Made by a program: the position numbers and the translations under genes. The notes beneath the pieces were generated by a model. That model had not been told where the DNA came from. It saw nothing but the letters and a program-made list of their open reading frames with translations, and made no database searches. DNA of 64,000 nt from Cyanomargarita calcarea GSE-NOS-MK-12-04C (GTDB lineage Bacteria; Cyanobacteriota; Cyanobacteriia; Cyanobacteriales; Nostocaceae), in assembly GCA_019359595.1 (NCBI GenBank), contig JAHHGZ010000009.1, positions 124,001 to 188,000 on the forward strand, in the 5' to 3' direction. This document shows positions 31,512 to 40,615 of this stretch, piece after piece. Positions within the stretch are counted from its first letter, which is position 1. Each line of letters opens with the position of its first letter.

Positions 31512-31757
31512 TTGAAGATTTTATCTCTATACGTGAAATATCTCTTGAAGCCAATAAATTTATTTATTGGCGGTATTGGTGATGATAATGAGAGTGTACA
31601 GCTAGATTTATTTTCTCAAAATAAAACCCAAATCTCGAATCCAAAATCTAAAAGTCTCACCCCAGTAGCGTATTTATGGACTAGCACGGTGAAATGGCAA
31701 CCCTTTCTCCTCGTAGCAGGAGGGATTTTAGCCATATATGAAGGTTACCGCGCTTAG
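31512..31757 (+). CDS. Short hypothetical ORF, doubtful
   Basis: 81 codons: 'MKILSLYVKYLLKPINLFIG' and a hydrophobic end 'WQPFLLVAGGILAIYEGYRA'. No ribosome binding site stands out and no family is recognised. It may be a small membrane protein or a chance frame. Confidence 0.25.
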   Translation: MKILSLYVKYLLKPINLFIGGIGDDNESVQLDLFSQNKTQISNPKSKSLTPVAYLWTSTVKWQPFLLVAGGILAIYEGYRA

Positions 31758-31812
31758 ATTACAGTCTAATTTTAACGCAGTATTTGTTGGAGCAATATTC
31801 AGCACACTTCAT

Positions 31813-32088
31813 TTAATGTAGGCGCATATAGAAGCTAAATGCAGCCATTGCGAAAATTATCGGAACCAAAGTATTGAATTCAATTTCTTTAGTTTTGAAA
31901 CTTTTGAAGCAAGAAAGAACAAAAGCAATAGGCCAAAAAATTGTGACGATAGTTAAAATTACTAAAGATAAAAATTTATCTTCTGGGTTATAACTGGCTT
32001 TGGATTGGGTAAATACTAACCAATTCAGGAGAAAGTATGCGGATGTCAAAAGGTAAGTAACACATAGAATAAACAAAATTGGCGTCAT
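31813..32088 (-). CDS. Small three-span membrane protein, paralog of 33027-33311
   Basis: From Met25 of a longer frame: MTPILFILCVTYLLTSAYFL, then 'YNPEDKFLSLVILTIVTIFWPIAFVLSCFKSFKTKEIEF' and 'IIFAMAAFSFYM', so three hydrophobic segments. The neighbour at 33027-33311 shares 'SPEDKFLSFVM', 'LLWPLIVPISF' and 'LKTRKLEF'. Function unknown. The motif PEDKFLS and the two copies argue that both are real. Confidence 0.6.
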   Translation of the reverse strand: MTPILFILCVTYLLTSAYFLLNWLVFTQSKASYNPEDKFLSLVILTIVTIFWPIAFVLSCFKSFKTKEIEFNTLVPIIFAMAAFSFYMRLH

Positions 32089-32160
32089 TTTCAACAACCT
32101 CGAAAAGTTCTTATATTGATAAAAAATATTTGTAACCTCACTACAATTTTGAGGTGACAT

Positions 32161-33026
32161 CAGATATCAGACGCTTACCCTATTTTTTGTGTTCTTCTTA
32201 AACTTCTAACAAGTTGCACAAATCCCGGAAATAAACTACTGAGAGCAAAAAAAACAATATACTAGTAATTAAACTTAGAGAATACTAGCGCCGATTATCT
32301 AGAACCTTATAGAGCTTATATGTCTTCAATTGGTACTCAAAGGTTAATGCAAGCATCAAGTAAACCTTCTAGAATTGATTTCGAGCTTTTTAGGGGTTAT
32401 GTATGTCCAATTGATGCACTATTAAACAAATTACTCCCCTAGCTCCCGGTGTAGTATCTCGGTCTATTTTGATTCCTTACTTGAGGGAGTCAAAATGACT
32501 GCGATCGCGCAGCACTCCTGCAAGCAGATCGCAAGTATAGTTTTTTTTGCAGAGACTATTAAGCAAAGTAAACTACAATACGTTGCACTCCTTTATCGAA
32601 ATTATAGCAGTAAATAATTAAAATCTTATGTATAAAAAGAACGAAATATATTGCTTGAGAGTACTTACTTAGATCCCCGACTCTCGTAGCCCATCAAACT
32701 TAGCGTGACAGATTACTGGTGTTCTGTTGACAGTATTCAGATCCCTGACTTTTTTGAGAAGTCGGGGATCTATAACCCCTTATTTTGCAATTGTAAGCCG
32801 CAAGTGAGTTTTCTCGCTTGTGGTACTTAGTGCCTACGTAAAGAATGCACCCAGGAGTTGGTGTGATGAAGCCTCTTGTTTGGGCAGCGAAGAAGAAAAG
32901 AAGCCTGTCCATACCCTCCTCCAAATTATTGCTGACCTATGCCAAGCAATTTTTAGTTTCAAACCAGGAAATAATAACGTGCAAAGGAGTTACACACTTA
33001 GACCGATTTTGGTGTAATGAGTGGAG
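32161..33026. other. AT-rich intergenic stretch without recognisable gene
   Basis: About 865 bp. Small open frames exist on both strands but have no domain or conserved composition. Two related blocks read 'cttagatccccgactctcgtag' and 'cagatccctgacttttttgagaagtcggggatc'; the second is a hairpin. No other structure was noted. Confidence 0.5.
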
Positions 33027-33311
33027 CTAACCCATATAAAGTAAAAGGGTAAATGTAAAAACGGTAACCAGAACAGGAATCGCAGTACTAAACTCCAGCT
33101 TGCGTGTCTTTAAGATTTCCAGAAAGGATATAGGAACAATCAAAGGCCATAATAGCGTCGAGATTATAAACATCACAAAAGATAAAAACTTATCTTCTGG
33201 TGAAGAACTAGGATGGCGAAAGGAAAATCTGAGCCAATTAGTAAAAAAATAGCAGGTCATCAGCAGGTAGCTGAGAACCAAAGGGAATTGAAACTTACTC
33301 ATTATAGGCAC
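33027..33311 (-). CDS. Small three-span membrane protein, paralog of 31813-32088
   Basis: A 94-residue protein (or 91 from Met4): 'FPLVLSYLLMTCYFFTNWLRFSF', 'SSPEDKFLSFVMFIISTLLWPLIVPISFLEILKTRKLEF' and 'IPVLVTVFTFTLLLYMG'. Same layout and shared motifs as the 31813 protein. Function unknown. Confidence 0.6.
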   Translation of the reverse strand: MPIMSKFQFPLVLSYLLMTCYFFTNWLRFSFRHPSSSPEDKFLSFVMFIISTLLWPLIVPISFLEILKTRKLEFSTAIPVLVTVFTFTLLLYMG

Positions 33312-33934
33312 TCCATAAACTTTTTTTAATTACTGCTTGCATGGCCTAGATTCAATTGTTACGTAGTTTACTTGGGGATTTCGCTATTTCACGTTGCTTC
33401 TTAGAATACATTTATTGATGAAATAAATGTTAATGGAATTCTCAACACTCAGGAATCAGTACTTCCACTTATTTTTGAATCCAAATTATCTAACTAGTAA
33501 TTATACTGGACAACCTTAGTTAATTATCCATTGTATATTTTCAGTTTTAAAGATTCTTCAAATAAAAATTTATTTATTCAAGCCGAATTTACCAAACCTT
33601 TACTGTTGAATGCTTTGAACCACAAAAACCAATTCAGAATATTTAGATTTGTACGGAATGAGTTTAAGTATTAAATAATTCATTGACTACTTGCAGCGTT
33701 TGTCAACAGAGGCTTTGCTTATCGATCGATGGTTTACTCAATTTTTTTTTAAGAATATTCAAATGCCATTAATAACAGAAAATTCTAGAACAAAGTATTT
33801 TTAATTACATTTTAATAAAGAAAAAAACAGATAGTAAGTAACATTGGAAACACAGATGTCAGATTGCAGAATCTCGTCTTATACCATTTCTCTATGAAGA
33901 TGCAATAATGAAAAAATAACCAAAAATTAAGTTT
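33312..33934. other. AT-rich intergenic stretch
   Basis: About 620 bp, strongly AT-rich, with no convincing gene. At 33883-33910 it carries 'ataccatttctctatgaaga', a lone end of family A. The histidine kinase gene ends just beyond. The region may hold promoters for the small membrane protein; none is obvious. Confidence 0.5.
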
Positions 33935-35026
33935 TCAAGCTAAAGGTAGACAAAAGCGAAATATACTGCCAAAACCTCGTTCGCTTTCTACTTCAATTAG
34001 TCCACCTTGCAGTTCAACCAAGCGCTTGGAGATGGCTAAACCGATGCCGGTTCCCCCAGAATGGCGATCGCGTGATTTATCGGCTCGCCAAAAGCGTTCA
34101 AATACATACGGTATATCATAAGAAGCAATACCAATGCCTGTGTCAATAACTGCAATGTGGAGTTGAGACGCTTGTGCCCAAGCACGAAGGGTAATTGTAC
34201 CTGTAATGGTGTAGCGGACTGCATTACCAAGCAAGTTTACCAAAATTTGTTCTGTACGGTCAATATCCGCCATAACTAGAGGCAATATTGATGGACATTC
34301 CAGTTGCAAAACTGGCCCATCTTCTAGCAGTTGGTCGGCAAATTTATGCACTAATGACTTGAACAGAGGAAGCAAATTTACAGGCTGTATATTAATCGGT
34401 AAATAACCAGCCTCTGCCTTTGAAAGTTCTTGCAAATCATTGACCAACCGCTCTAAACGCTTGGTTTCCTTGATCAAAGAAAGATAAACTTCTGGGGAAG
34501 ATTCAATCCCACCATCAGCAAGTTCCTCCAAGTAACCTCGCACTACTGTTAGTGGAGTCCGCAATTCATGAGTCATATCTCCAATCAGTTCTCGTCGGCG
34601 CACTTCGACTCCTTCGAGACTGGCAGCCATGCGGTTAAAACTAGCACCCAGTCTGTTGAGTTCGGGAATTTCCGAAAGGGGTAAGCGCGAATCAAGCTGA
34701 CCAGTAGCAAATCTTTGGGTGATTTTTTCCATCTCAGTCAACTGCTGCACAATCCGCCGAGACACCCAGTAACTCAATCCGACTGCTGCACTGGTTCCAG
34801 CGAGAACAGACCATAAAGTGCTTCGACTCCAAGCGATTTCAAATCCATCAACTAAGTCAGTGCGAACATCTAATAAATCGAATCCCTCGTGTTGTAGTTT
34901 TTCTAGGTGGAGGACGAAAAAGCGCGGAGAAGAGATTTTACTGATAACGACAAAACTAACTATTCCCACAAACATGACTACCAAGTGGGATAAAAACAAG
35001 CGCGAACGTAAATCCATCTTGTTCAT
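33935..35026 (-). CDS. HAMP sensor histidine kinase (BaeS-like)
   Basis: A 363-residue protein. Membrane spans at ~10-30 and ~62-82 bracket a short periplasmic loop. HAMP at ~85-140 is followed by the dimerisation box 'DMTHELRTPLTVVRGYLEEL' with the phospho-His, and by 'LLGNAVRYT', 'DTGIGI', 'GGTGIGL' of the ATPase domain. Its start overlaps the response regulator's stop (ATGA), so the pair forms one operon. The signal is unknown; the loop of about 30 residues is too short for a folded sensor. Confidence 0.9.
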   Translation of the reverse strand: MNKMDLRSRLFLSHLVVMFVGIVSFVVISKISSPRFFVLHLEKLQHEGFDLLDVRTDLVDGFEIAWSRSTLWSVLAGTSAAVGLSYWVSRRIVQQLTEMEKITQRFATGQLDSRLPLSEIPELNRLGASFNRMAASLEGVEVRRRELIGDMTHELRTPLTVVRGYLEELADGGIESSPEVYLSLIKETKRLERLVNDLQELSKAEAGYLPINIQPVNLLPLFKSLVHKFADQLLEDGPVLQLECPSILPLVMADIDRTEQILVNLLGNAVRYTITGTITLRAWAQASQLHIAVIDTGIGIASYDIPYVFERFWRADKSRDRHSGGTGIGLAISKRLVELQGGLIEVESERGFGSIFRFCLPLA

Positions 35027-35730
35027 ACCACAGGGTCCTCAAATTTATAACCTACCCCAACAACTGTTTTAATAAAAGTGGGATTGGCTGCATCTTTCTC
35101 AATTTTTTTTCGCAACCGTGCCACATGAGTATCTACCACGCGCTCATCGCCATAAAAGTTATCTCCCCAGAGCTTGTCGATTAACTGAGTACGGTTCCAA
35201 ACTCGACCGGGATTGCTGACAAAAGTACTTAACAAGTTAAATTCTAGGGTTGTTAAGTCTAGTATTTCCAGTTCCGCATGCTCTGTTTGACGATTAGCTG
35301 TGCGCTGTTCCACATCCACAACAAAATGCTGGGTACGATAAAGTTGATTTTGTCCCCCTTGGCGGAGACTGCGCCGCAATAGCGCCCTAACTCTTGCAAC
35401 CAACTCTCTGGGACTGAAGGGCTTTGTCATGTAATCGTCAGCACCAGTAGACAAGCCAATCACGCGATCGATTTCCTCACCCTTAGCAGTAAGCATCATA
35501 ATATAAGGGTCTTTTGTACCGGGTTTTTGACGAATTCTGGCGCAGACTTCCAACCCATCGAGAGCCGGAATCATTAAATCTAAGATAATTAAGTCTGGTG
35601 GTTGTTCCTGAAACATCCGCAAAGCGCTGAGACCATCGCGGCTAAGACGACAGGTAAATCCCTCTTTTTCTAAAGAAAGCTGGATTAATTGAGCAATTTC
35701 CGGTTCATCCTCAACAATTAATATATCCAT
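35023..35730 (-). CDS. OmpR-family response regulator
   Basis: A 235-residue protein from ATG 35730 (MDILIVEDEPEIAQLIQ). The receiver has Asp ('DLIILDLMIPALDG') and Lys ('YMTKPFSPRELVARV'). A winged-helix DNA-binding domain follows ('LTTLEFNLLSTFVSNPGRVWNRTQLIDKLWG', 'VDTHVARLRKKIE', 'TVVGVGYKFE'). It is regulated by the kinase encoded just downstream; the targets are not known. Confidence 0.92.
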   Translation of the reverse strand: MDILIVEDEPEIAQLIQLSLEKEGFTCRLSRDGLSALRMFQEQPPDLIILDLMIPALDGLEVCARIRQKPGTKDPYIMMLTAKGEEIDRVIGLSTGADDYMTKPFSPRELVARVRALLRRSLRQGGQNQLYRTQHFVVDVEQRTANRQTEHAELEILDLTTLEFNLLSTFVSNPGRVWNRTQLIDKLWGDNFYGDERVVDTHVARLRKKIEKDAANPTFIKTVVGVGYKFEDPVV

Positions 35731-35942
35731 CTTTATTAAAGTCAAGTAAAAAACAAAGACTGGATTTGCTCCCTTTGTGATTCTGGGTACAACCAATCAG
35801 ATTCTAGTTTATCTAATCTATTAGGTATATGCCGTGCGAAGGCGTGTAGTTTTATTGATTTTACTGGTAATGTTAATTTAGATTCTAAGTATTTCCCTAG
35901 AATTTTTAGAAAAATTTTAGTTTTACCAATTGCGAGTATTTA

Positions 35943-36719
35943 ATGAATTTAATTACAAACTCATCTTCATTATTAAAAGTCAAACCAGAATATCAAATAC
36001 TCTTGAATAATTTAAAAGAAAGAGTAGAAAGTAAATTTGGCGATGACATGAAGGCTTATTATTTGTTAGGGAGTGTCGGGCGAGGCGAAGAGATTCCTAA
36101 TATATCAGATATCGACACAGAAATTATTATCAAACGTGATGTTTCCCCAGAAGATGAAATATGGTCGGAAGAAGTTAAAAAAGAATTAGAACCCCTTTAC
36201 CCATTATTGTCGAGAATAGACCTTGGTCTGATGCATGAAAAAGCATTTGAATCATCGAGGACAGATAGTCTCAAGTTTATCTTTAAAACTGATGGTGTAC
36301 TTATCTCAGGTACAGATATTGCTTCAAATTTTACTTCTTTGCCACCAGGAGAGGAATTAGCAAGGCTGCTGAATCAAAATTATCGCGAGATGCTTGCAGA
36401 AATTCAAAAAATTATTTCCGAACCTGATGAGGAAGATAAGCATAATCCTCACCACATTGCTGAGTGTGTGGGTTGGATATCAAAGAAAACATTGCGTCTG
36501 TGTTTGGGAATTGTCATGTTTAATGAACCATTCTACACCTGTAGTTTCAACGACATGGCAGAGAAATTTACTACGTTGTATCCAGATTATTGGATTCAGG
36601 CAATGAAAGCACTACAACAATATCGACAACCGACTAGTGATGTCAAAGAAGCAGCAAGTTTTTGCCAGGTTTTGAGTCAAACTATATATAAACTCGCAGA
36701 CAAGAAGTTTGGAGAATAA
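35943..36719 (+). CDS. Nucleotidyltransferase-fold protein
   Basis: A 258-residue protein. 'YYLLGSVGRGEEIPNISDIDTEIII' gives the GSxxRG and DxD motifs of the pol-beta nucleotidyltransferase fold, with a third carboxylate likely in 'SRIDLGLMHEKA'. The C-terminal ~120 residues are helical ('HIAECVGWISKKTLRLCLGIVMF'). It resembles aminoglycoside or protein nucleotidyltransferases, but the substrate is not predictable. An AAA ATPase fragment starts 20 bp downstream and may have been its operon partner. Confidence 0.75.
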   Translation: MNLITNSSSLLKVKPEYQILLNNLKERVESKFGDDMKAYYLLGSVGRGEEIPNISDIDTEIIIKRDVSPEDEIWSEEVKKELEPLYPLLSRIDLGLMHEKAFESSRTDSLKFIFKTDGVLISGTDIASNFTSLPPGEELARLLNQNYREMLAEIQKIISEPDEEDKHNPHHIAECVGWISKKTLRLCLGIVMFNEPFYTCSFNDMAEKFTTLYPDYWIQAMKALQQYRQPTSDVKEAASFCQVLSQTIYKLADKKFGE

Positions 36720-36739
36720 ATAATCGGCTTAAAGTCACC

Positions 36740-37085
36740 ATGAAAGTTCAATCCCTACAGCTAAAATATTTCAAGAAATTCCAGTCTTCTCCAGTATTCG
36801 ATTTTACCGAAAAAGAAACTGGGTTGGCACGAGATATAACAATACGGTTCGGTTAAGCCCAAAATCCAGAAAATAAATTAAGGGCTTCATAGCTAAATTT
36901 TGCTTTTAGCTTACTGGGTAATCTTTTAACCCATTTTAATGGGTTTAAGCTTTGGGCCTACAATTTATTTCACGGCTCTTAACCGAACCGTATTGCGAGA
37001 TATAATTGTTCTCGTCGGAATGAATGGGGCCGGAAAAACAAGTCTGTTGCAGGCGATCGCCGTAGCTATTGGTAGTGTCTTATCG
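36740..37085 (+). pseudogene. AAA ATPase gene fragment split by a family B element
   Basis: The 5' part encodes 'MKVQSLQLKYFKKFQS', 'FDFTEKETGLARDI'. After the element at 36840-36995 it continues 'IIVLVGMNGAGKTSLLQAIAVAIGSVL' (Walker A), then runs out at about 37085 where the Rpn fragment begins. It resembles RecF/SMC-like AAA_23 ATPases. It is truncated to ~60 codons and so is not functional. Confidence 0.8.
36840..36995. mobile_element. Miniature inverted-repeat element, family B, with 10-bp target duplication
   Basis: 156 bp with CAATACGGTTCGGTTAA ends in inverted orientation, flanked by CGAGATATAA at 36830-36839 and 36996-37005. It lies inside the AAA ATPase fragment. The interior shares blocks with 23751-23957 but is shorter. 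Confidence 0.88.
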
Positions 37086-37086
37086 T

Positions 37087-37715
37087 CTACTTTTGAATAA
37101 ACCTGGTCAATAAATCTTCCTTAGATAAATTTGATATTTGTAGTAGAAAAGAACTAAATTCTTCCGGTGGTAATGCTAATAAAGGTTCAATAATTGCTGA
37201 TAGTTGTGATTCTTCAGTCCCGAACCGAACTCGAAGTAAGTTTTGAATAATCGTGCGACGTTCATTTATTTCTCCTTGTTGTATAGCCTCTGCCAAACGT
37301 TGTTCATAAATCGGCGATAACTGCATAACTAAGTCCCTATCTTCTACATCTAAATTCTGATTTAATTCTAAAGTAGTTTTCAAGTTTGCCAATAAATCTA
37401 TGGCTTTACTACGTAAAGGATTGTTAATATCTAACACTTGCACTTCCTCAATTGCCCGTTGCTGTACTCTTCCCTTACCCAATAATCTTAACCAAAGTGT
37501 TTCTGGAGTCACTGGTAATTGGTGAATTGCGACTATAGCCCCTCGCCAAGATTTGTCAAAAAAATAAACACCCCTTCCCCATTTATCTTCATCTAATTCA
37601 GATCCAAATCCTTCTAAAAAATCTTCACTAGCTGTAGGCGAGAGAATCCATAGCCGAGGCAAAGAATCTTCGTCTAACCTTGTACCATTACGTTTTGCTT
37701 CACGTTCAAAACTTT
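37087..37715 (-). pseudogene. 5'-truncated Rpn-family nuclease gene
   Basis: About 205 codons closely matching the second two thirds of the protein at 10369-11334 ('LPRLWILSPTASEDFLEGFG', 'WRGAIVAIHQLPVTPETLWL', 'LLALPPEEFSSFLLQ'). The N-terminal third is missing: upstream of 'FEREAKRNGTRLDED' the sequence becomes the PPK2 gene. It lacks the Arg-Gln-Glu-Gly repeats of its paralog. An in-frame ATG at 37662 could give a 191-residue protein, but without the first part of the nuclease fold. Confidence 0.75.
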
Positions 37716-38569
37716 TCTAACATTTGCTTTGCTTGAAACAACTGAATACGATATTCCTCACTAATAGTTGGATATTTTAAGTTAAGTTCTTTTAATTTAG
37801 TGTTAATAATATCGGCGACTGCGAGACGTGTAAACCATTTGCGATCGCTGGGAATAATATACCAAGGTGCCCAAGGTGTACTGGTGTTATTAAAAACATC
37901 TTCATAAGCGTGCATATAATCATTCCAAAAGGCTCGCTCTTGGGCATCACTTGCCGAAAATTTCCAGTTTTTTTCCGGTAAATCAATCCGTTCTAAAAAG
38001 CGTTTTTTCTGTTCTGATTTGGAAAGATTCAGAAAAAATTTTAGGATTATAACACCATTATCAACCAGATATTTTTCAAAATTATTTATTTCTTCAAAAC
38101 GTTGCTTCCAGATGAGATTACCTTCTGGAATGTGCGGAAGATTTTGATTTTTGAGAAGTTCTGGATGGACACGTACCACTAATACTTCTTCATAATACGA
38201 ACGGTTAAAAATTCCAATTCGACCGCGTTCTGGTAGGGCTTTTGCGCTTCGCCAAAGGTAATCGTGGTCAAGTTCTTCTGTGCTAGGTGATTTAAAGCTG
38301 AAGACCTGACAGCCTTGGGGATTTACCCCAGACATTACGTGTTTGATAGTGCTATCTTTGCCAGCAGCATCCATTGCCTGGAAAATCAACAGTAGTGCAA
38401 AGGAATTTTGAGCATAAAGAAGGTCTTGGTATTTTTGCATCTGTTGAATATCAGTTTGCAATTTCCCTTCAGCATCGGCTTTTTCTTTGTAATTACCCGT
38501 ATATTTGGGGTCATACTCTTTTAAAGAAATTTTAGAACCTGGTGGGACAAAAAAATGGTCGTGATTCAT
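37706..38569 (-). CDS. ppk2: Polyphosphate kinase 2 family protein
   Basis: A 287-residue protein. 'FALLLIFQAMDAAGKDSTIKHVMSGVNPQGCQV' holds the Walker A; 'RIGIFNRSYYEEVLVVRVHPELL' and 'WKFSASDAQERAFWNDYMHAYEDVFNNTSTPWAPWYIIPSDRKWF' are PPK2 motifs. PPK2 uses polyphosphate to phosphorylate nucleotides. The length is normal. Its last codons meet the truncated Rpn gene, so the extreme C-terminus may have changed. Its ATG overlaps the stop of the upstream membrane protein gene. Confidence 0.93.
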   Translation of the reverse strand: MNHDHFFVPPGSKISLKEYDPKYTGNYKEKADAEGKLQTDIQQMQKYQDLLYAQNSFALLLIFQAMDAAGKDSTIKHVMSGVNPQGCQVFSFKSPSTEELDHDYLWRSAKALPERGRIGIFNRSYYEEVLVVRVHPELLKNQNLPHIPEGNLIWKQRFEEINNFEKYLVDNGVIILKFFLNLSKSEQKKRFLERIDLPEKNWKFSASDAQERAFWNDYMHAYEDVFNNTSTPWAPWYIIPSDRKWFTRLAVADIINTKLKELNLKYPTISEEYRIQLFQAKQMLEKF

Positions 38570-39066
38570 CTTTTCAAAATTAGCCGTTTCTTTGATTTTC
38601 GTTGTTTTTGGGTAGGACGCATCGCTTCTCGACCGAGAATAAACATTCCCGCAACACCCAAACAGACAAACCAGACGTATTCATGCCAATATAGCCCGAT
38701 TTGTTGTACTGCACTGAGTTCTGGATGCAGCCCCCAAAGATAAAGTAACAGCACCAGGATCATCAGCGCCCCAAAGCCAACAAAACTTAAACCAATCCGA
38801 ATTCTAGGCGATCGCAACTCCCAATCGCTAATCCCATCTATGTCAATGGATGCTAGATCCTCCAGGGAATCTTCTGCAACTTCGGAGGCTGCTTGCAATT
38901 TATTTGCCAGGTTTAGTGGCAAAATCGGCACCAGTGTTGCTACTGTTGGTCTACGCAGCAAAGCTTCTGCATCTCTCAGCAATTCTAGCGGTTTGGGAGA
39001 ATCATCTGGTTCGGCAAATTCTAAATTTTCTGTAGCATTATTAACCGTAGTGGGTTCAGAATCCAT
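38566..39066 (-). CDS. Cyanobacterial two-span membrane protein, unknown
   Basis: A 166-residue protein. The N-terminal ~95 residues are acidic and soluble ('PLELLRDAEALLRRPTVATLVPILPLNLANKLQ'). Two membrane spans follow ('IGLSFVGFGALMILVLLLYLWGL' and 'YVWFVCLGVAGMFILG'), and then a basic tail. No family name is recognised. It overlaps ppk2 by four bases (ATGA) and should be co-expressed with it. Confidence 0.65.
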   Translation of the reverse strand: MDSEPTTVNNATENLEFAEPDDSPKPLELLRDAEALLRRPTVATLVPILPLNLANKLQAASEVAEDSLEDLASIDIDGISDWELRSPRIRIGLSFVGFGALMILVLLLYLWGLHPELSAVQQIGLYWHEYVWFVCLGVAGMFILGREAMRPTQKQRKSKKRLILKR

Positions 39067-39110
39067 ATTGAGAGTCCTGTAGCTTGCGATCGCCCTTGGC
39101 TTTATATAGT

Positions 39111-39452
39111 TTAATTTTTCCGCGCCGGCCTACTTAACTCATCTTCGTAAATCCCCTCACGACTTACAGCATAATCGGAAAGCAGTGGGGTATTTCGGTC
39201 GTGGCTTTCACTCCAAGAGTGAAGTGCCTGCACCCACTCCTGAGCCGTGGCAGTTTCATAAAATGGACGCTCCATTTGGGGTTCCACTAACTGAGAGAGC
39301 ATTGCATCAAGGTGTGGCTTAATCTCGTCAGGAGTCCGATTCGTTATTTTTGCTAAAGTCTGGCTGATTGCCTCTATGTCTTCTCTGTGGGCTTCCTCGA
39401 TATGACGAAGCTGTTCTTTTGCTTGACTGTTCATGACCATAACACCATCCAA
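39111..39452 (-). CDS. Small hypothetical soluble protein
   Basis: A 113-residue protein; the likely start is Met7 (MNSQAKEQLRHIEEAHRED) at 39434. Helical N-terminus, then 'EWVQALHSWSESHDRNTPLLSDYAVSREGIYEDEL'. The phrase 'LLSDYAVSRESIYED' is common in cyanobacterial small proteins of unknown function. It lies 45 bp upstream of the membrane protein gene in the same direction. Confidence 0.6.
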   Translation of the reverse strand: MDGVMVMNSQAKEQLRHIEEAHREDIEAISQTLAKITNRTPDEIKPHLDAMLSQLVEPQMERPFYETATAQEWVQALHSWSESHDRNTPLLSDYAVSREGIYEDELSRPARKN

Positions 39453-39490
39453 AATACAAATTTAAATCTATCAATTTGTAATTAAAATTC

Positions 39491-39638
39491 GGCGTTGCTG
39501 AATCCGGGTATGAATTGCTAAATTTACCCTCACCCTAGCCCTCTCCCCAAGGGAGAGGGGACAAGAATTCTAGCTCCCCTCTCCCCAAGGGAGAGGGGCT
39601 GGGGGTGAGGGTAATTCATACCTCAATTCAGCAACGCC
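39491..39638. mobile_element. Miniature inverted-repeat element, family D, second copy
   Basis: 148 bp with ends GGCGTTGCTGAATCCGGGTA and its inverse, flanked by TAAAATTC at 39483-39490 and 39639-39646. The interior matches the copy at 19156-19314. It is intergenic here. Confidence 0.9.
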
Positions 39639-39646
39639 TAAAATTC

Positions 39647-40024
39647 TCACCTGAAGGGGACACTCAGATTTAAGACTGAAACAACCTTCAATAATTTGGC
39701 AAATCTGCGTAACATAACTACAGCATAATAACCCAAGTTGCTAGTCCATTACGGCGTAAGTCTGCCAACCATTTTTATTCCCTCTTTCTCCCTTGTCCCC
39801 CTTGTCCCCCTTGTCTCCCTTGTCCCTTTACCGCACTATGAATGGGTGGTTTATTTGCGCACCCGCTGTACTAGTGACTTCCCCTGCGCTACAAAGCAGA
39901 GGTACTTGCCGAAGGGTAAGCTGGTTTTTAACCCATTTTAATGGGTTTTAGCTTTAAGCCCGTTCGCGCAGCGTCCCGAAGGGATAATTTATTTCCGGGC
40001 TTCCCCACTAAGAACACTCCCCAC
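39647..40024. repeat. Intergenic stretch with family B-like palindromes
   Basis: Contains tandem 'cccttgtccccc'-type repeats at about 39790-39830, and at 39905-40010 the blocks 'taacccattttaatgggttt', 'cccgttcgcgcagcgtcccg' and 'gggataatttatttcc'. No CAATACGG ends were seen. No convincing gene. Confidence 0.55.
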
Positions 40025-40576
40025 TTAAGAAGCTTGTTGCAATTGCTCCAGTCTCGCTAGAACTTCGGTGCTGTGAACAGATGGATTAACTTTCACAAAA
40101 GTTTCACGTAAAACACCCTTAGGATCGATCAAGAACGTGTGACGCAGGGAAAGAAAGCCGAGCCAAGAACCATAAGCTTTACTGACTGCACCATTGCTAT
40201 CCGCTAAGAGAGGGAATTTTAGCCCCTCGGAATCACAAAACTCGGCGTGGGAATCAACATCATCAGCGCTGACACCAATAATTTCTACATTCTTGTCCAA
40301 ATATTTAGGTAAATCTTGTTGGAAACGACGGGCTTCTATGGTGCAACCAGCAGTGAAGTCTTTGGGATAAAAGTAGAGAACTACCCACTTTCCGCGTAAG
40401 TCAGACAGAGAAATATCGCCATCACCAGTGTTGGTTGGCAGGGTAAATGAGGGTGCCGGTTGATTGATGGACGGAAGTTTGCCGCCCAGGGCATTCGCAT
40501 CTGGGGCAAAAAACCAGCTGCTCAAAGCAAAACAACACAGCAATAGTATATTCAAAAAATTGCGGCGAGAAATCAT
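40025..40576 (-). CDS. Secreted or lumenal peroxiredoxin, PrxQ/Bcp type
   Basis: A 183-residue protein from Met8 (MISRRNFLNILLLCCFALSS). A twin-Arg-like or Sec signal (~1-30) ends 'ANALGG'. The thioredoxin fold follows: 'PAPSFTLPTNTGDGDISLSDLRGKWVVLYFYPKDFTAGCTIEARRFQ' with the peroxidatic Cys. The usual second Cys five residues later is Arg here, and the only other late Cys is in 'EFCDSEG'. It should reduce peroxides outside the cytoplasm. The missing partner Cys suggests another thiol supplies the resolving step. Confidence 0.85.
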   Translation of the reverse strand: MISRRNFLNILLLCCFALSSWFFAPDANALGGKLPSINQPAPSFTLPTNTGDGDISLSDLRGKWVVLYFYPKDFTAGCTIEARRFQQDLPKYLDKNVEIIGVSADDVDSHAEFCDSEGLKFPLLADSNGAVSKAYGSWLGFLSLRHTFLIDPKGVLRETFVKVNPSVHSTEVLARLEQLQQAS

Positions 40577-40615
40577 GAGTGCAAACCAGAATGACAACTT
40601 TACATAAGTTTACAG

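Noticed and set aside
32700-33030. Small open frames on both strands at 32700-33030
   Set aside because: They overlap each other, carry no motif, and have no plausible ribosome binding site.
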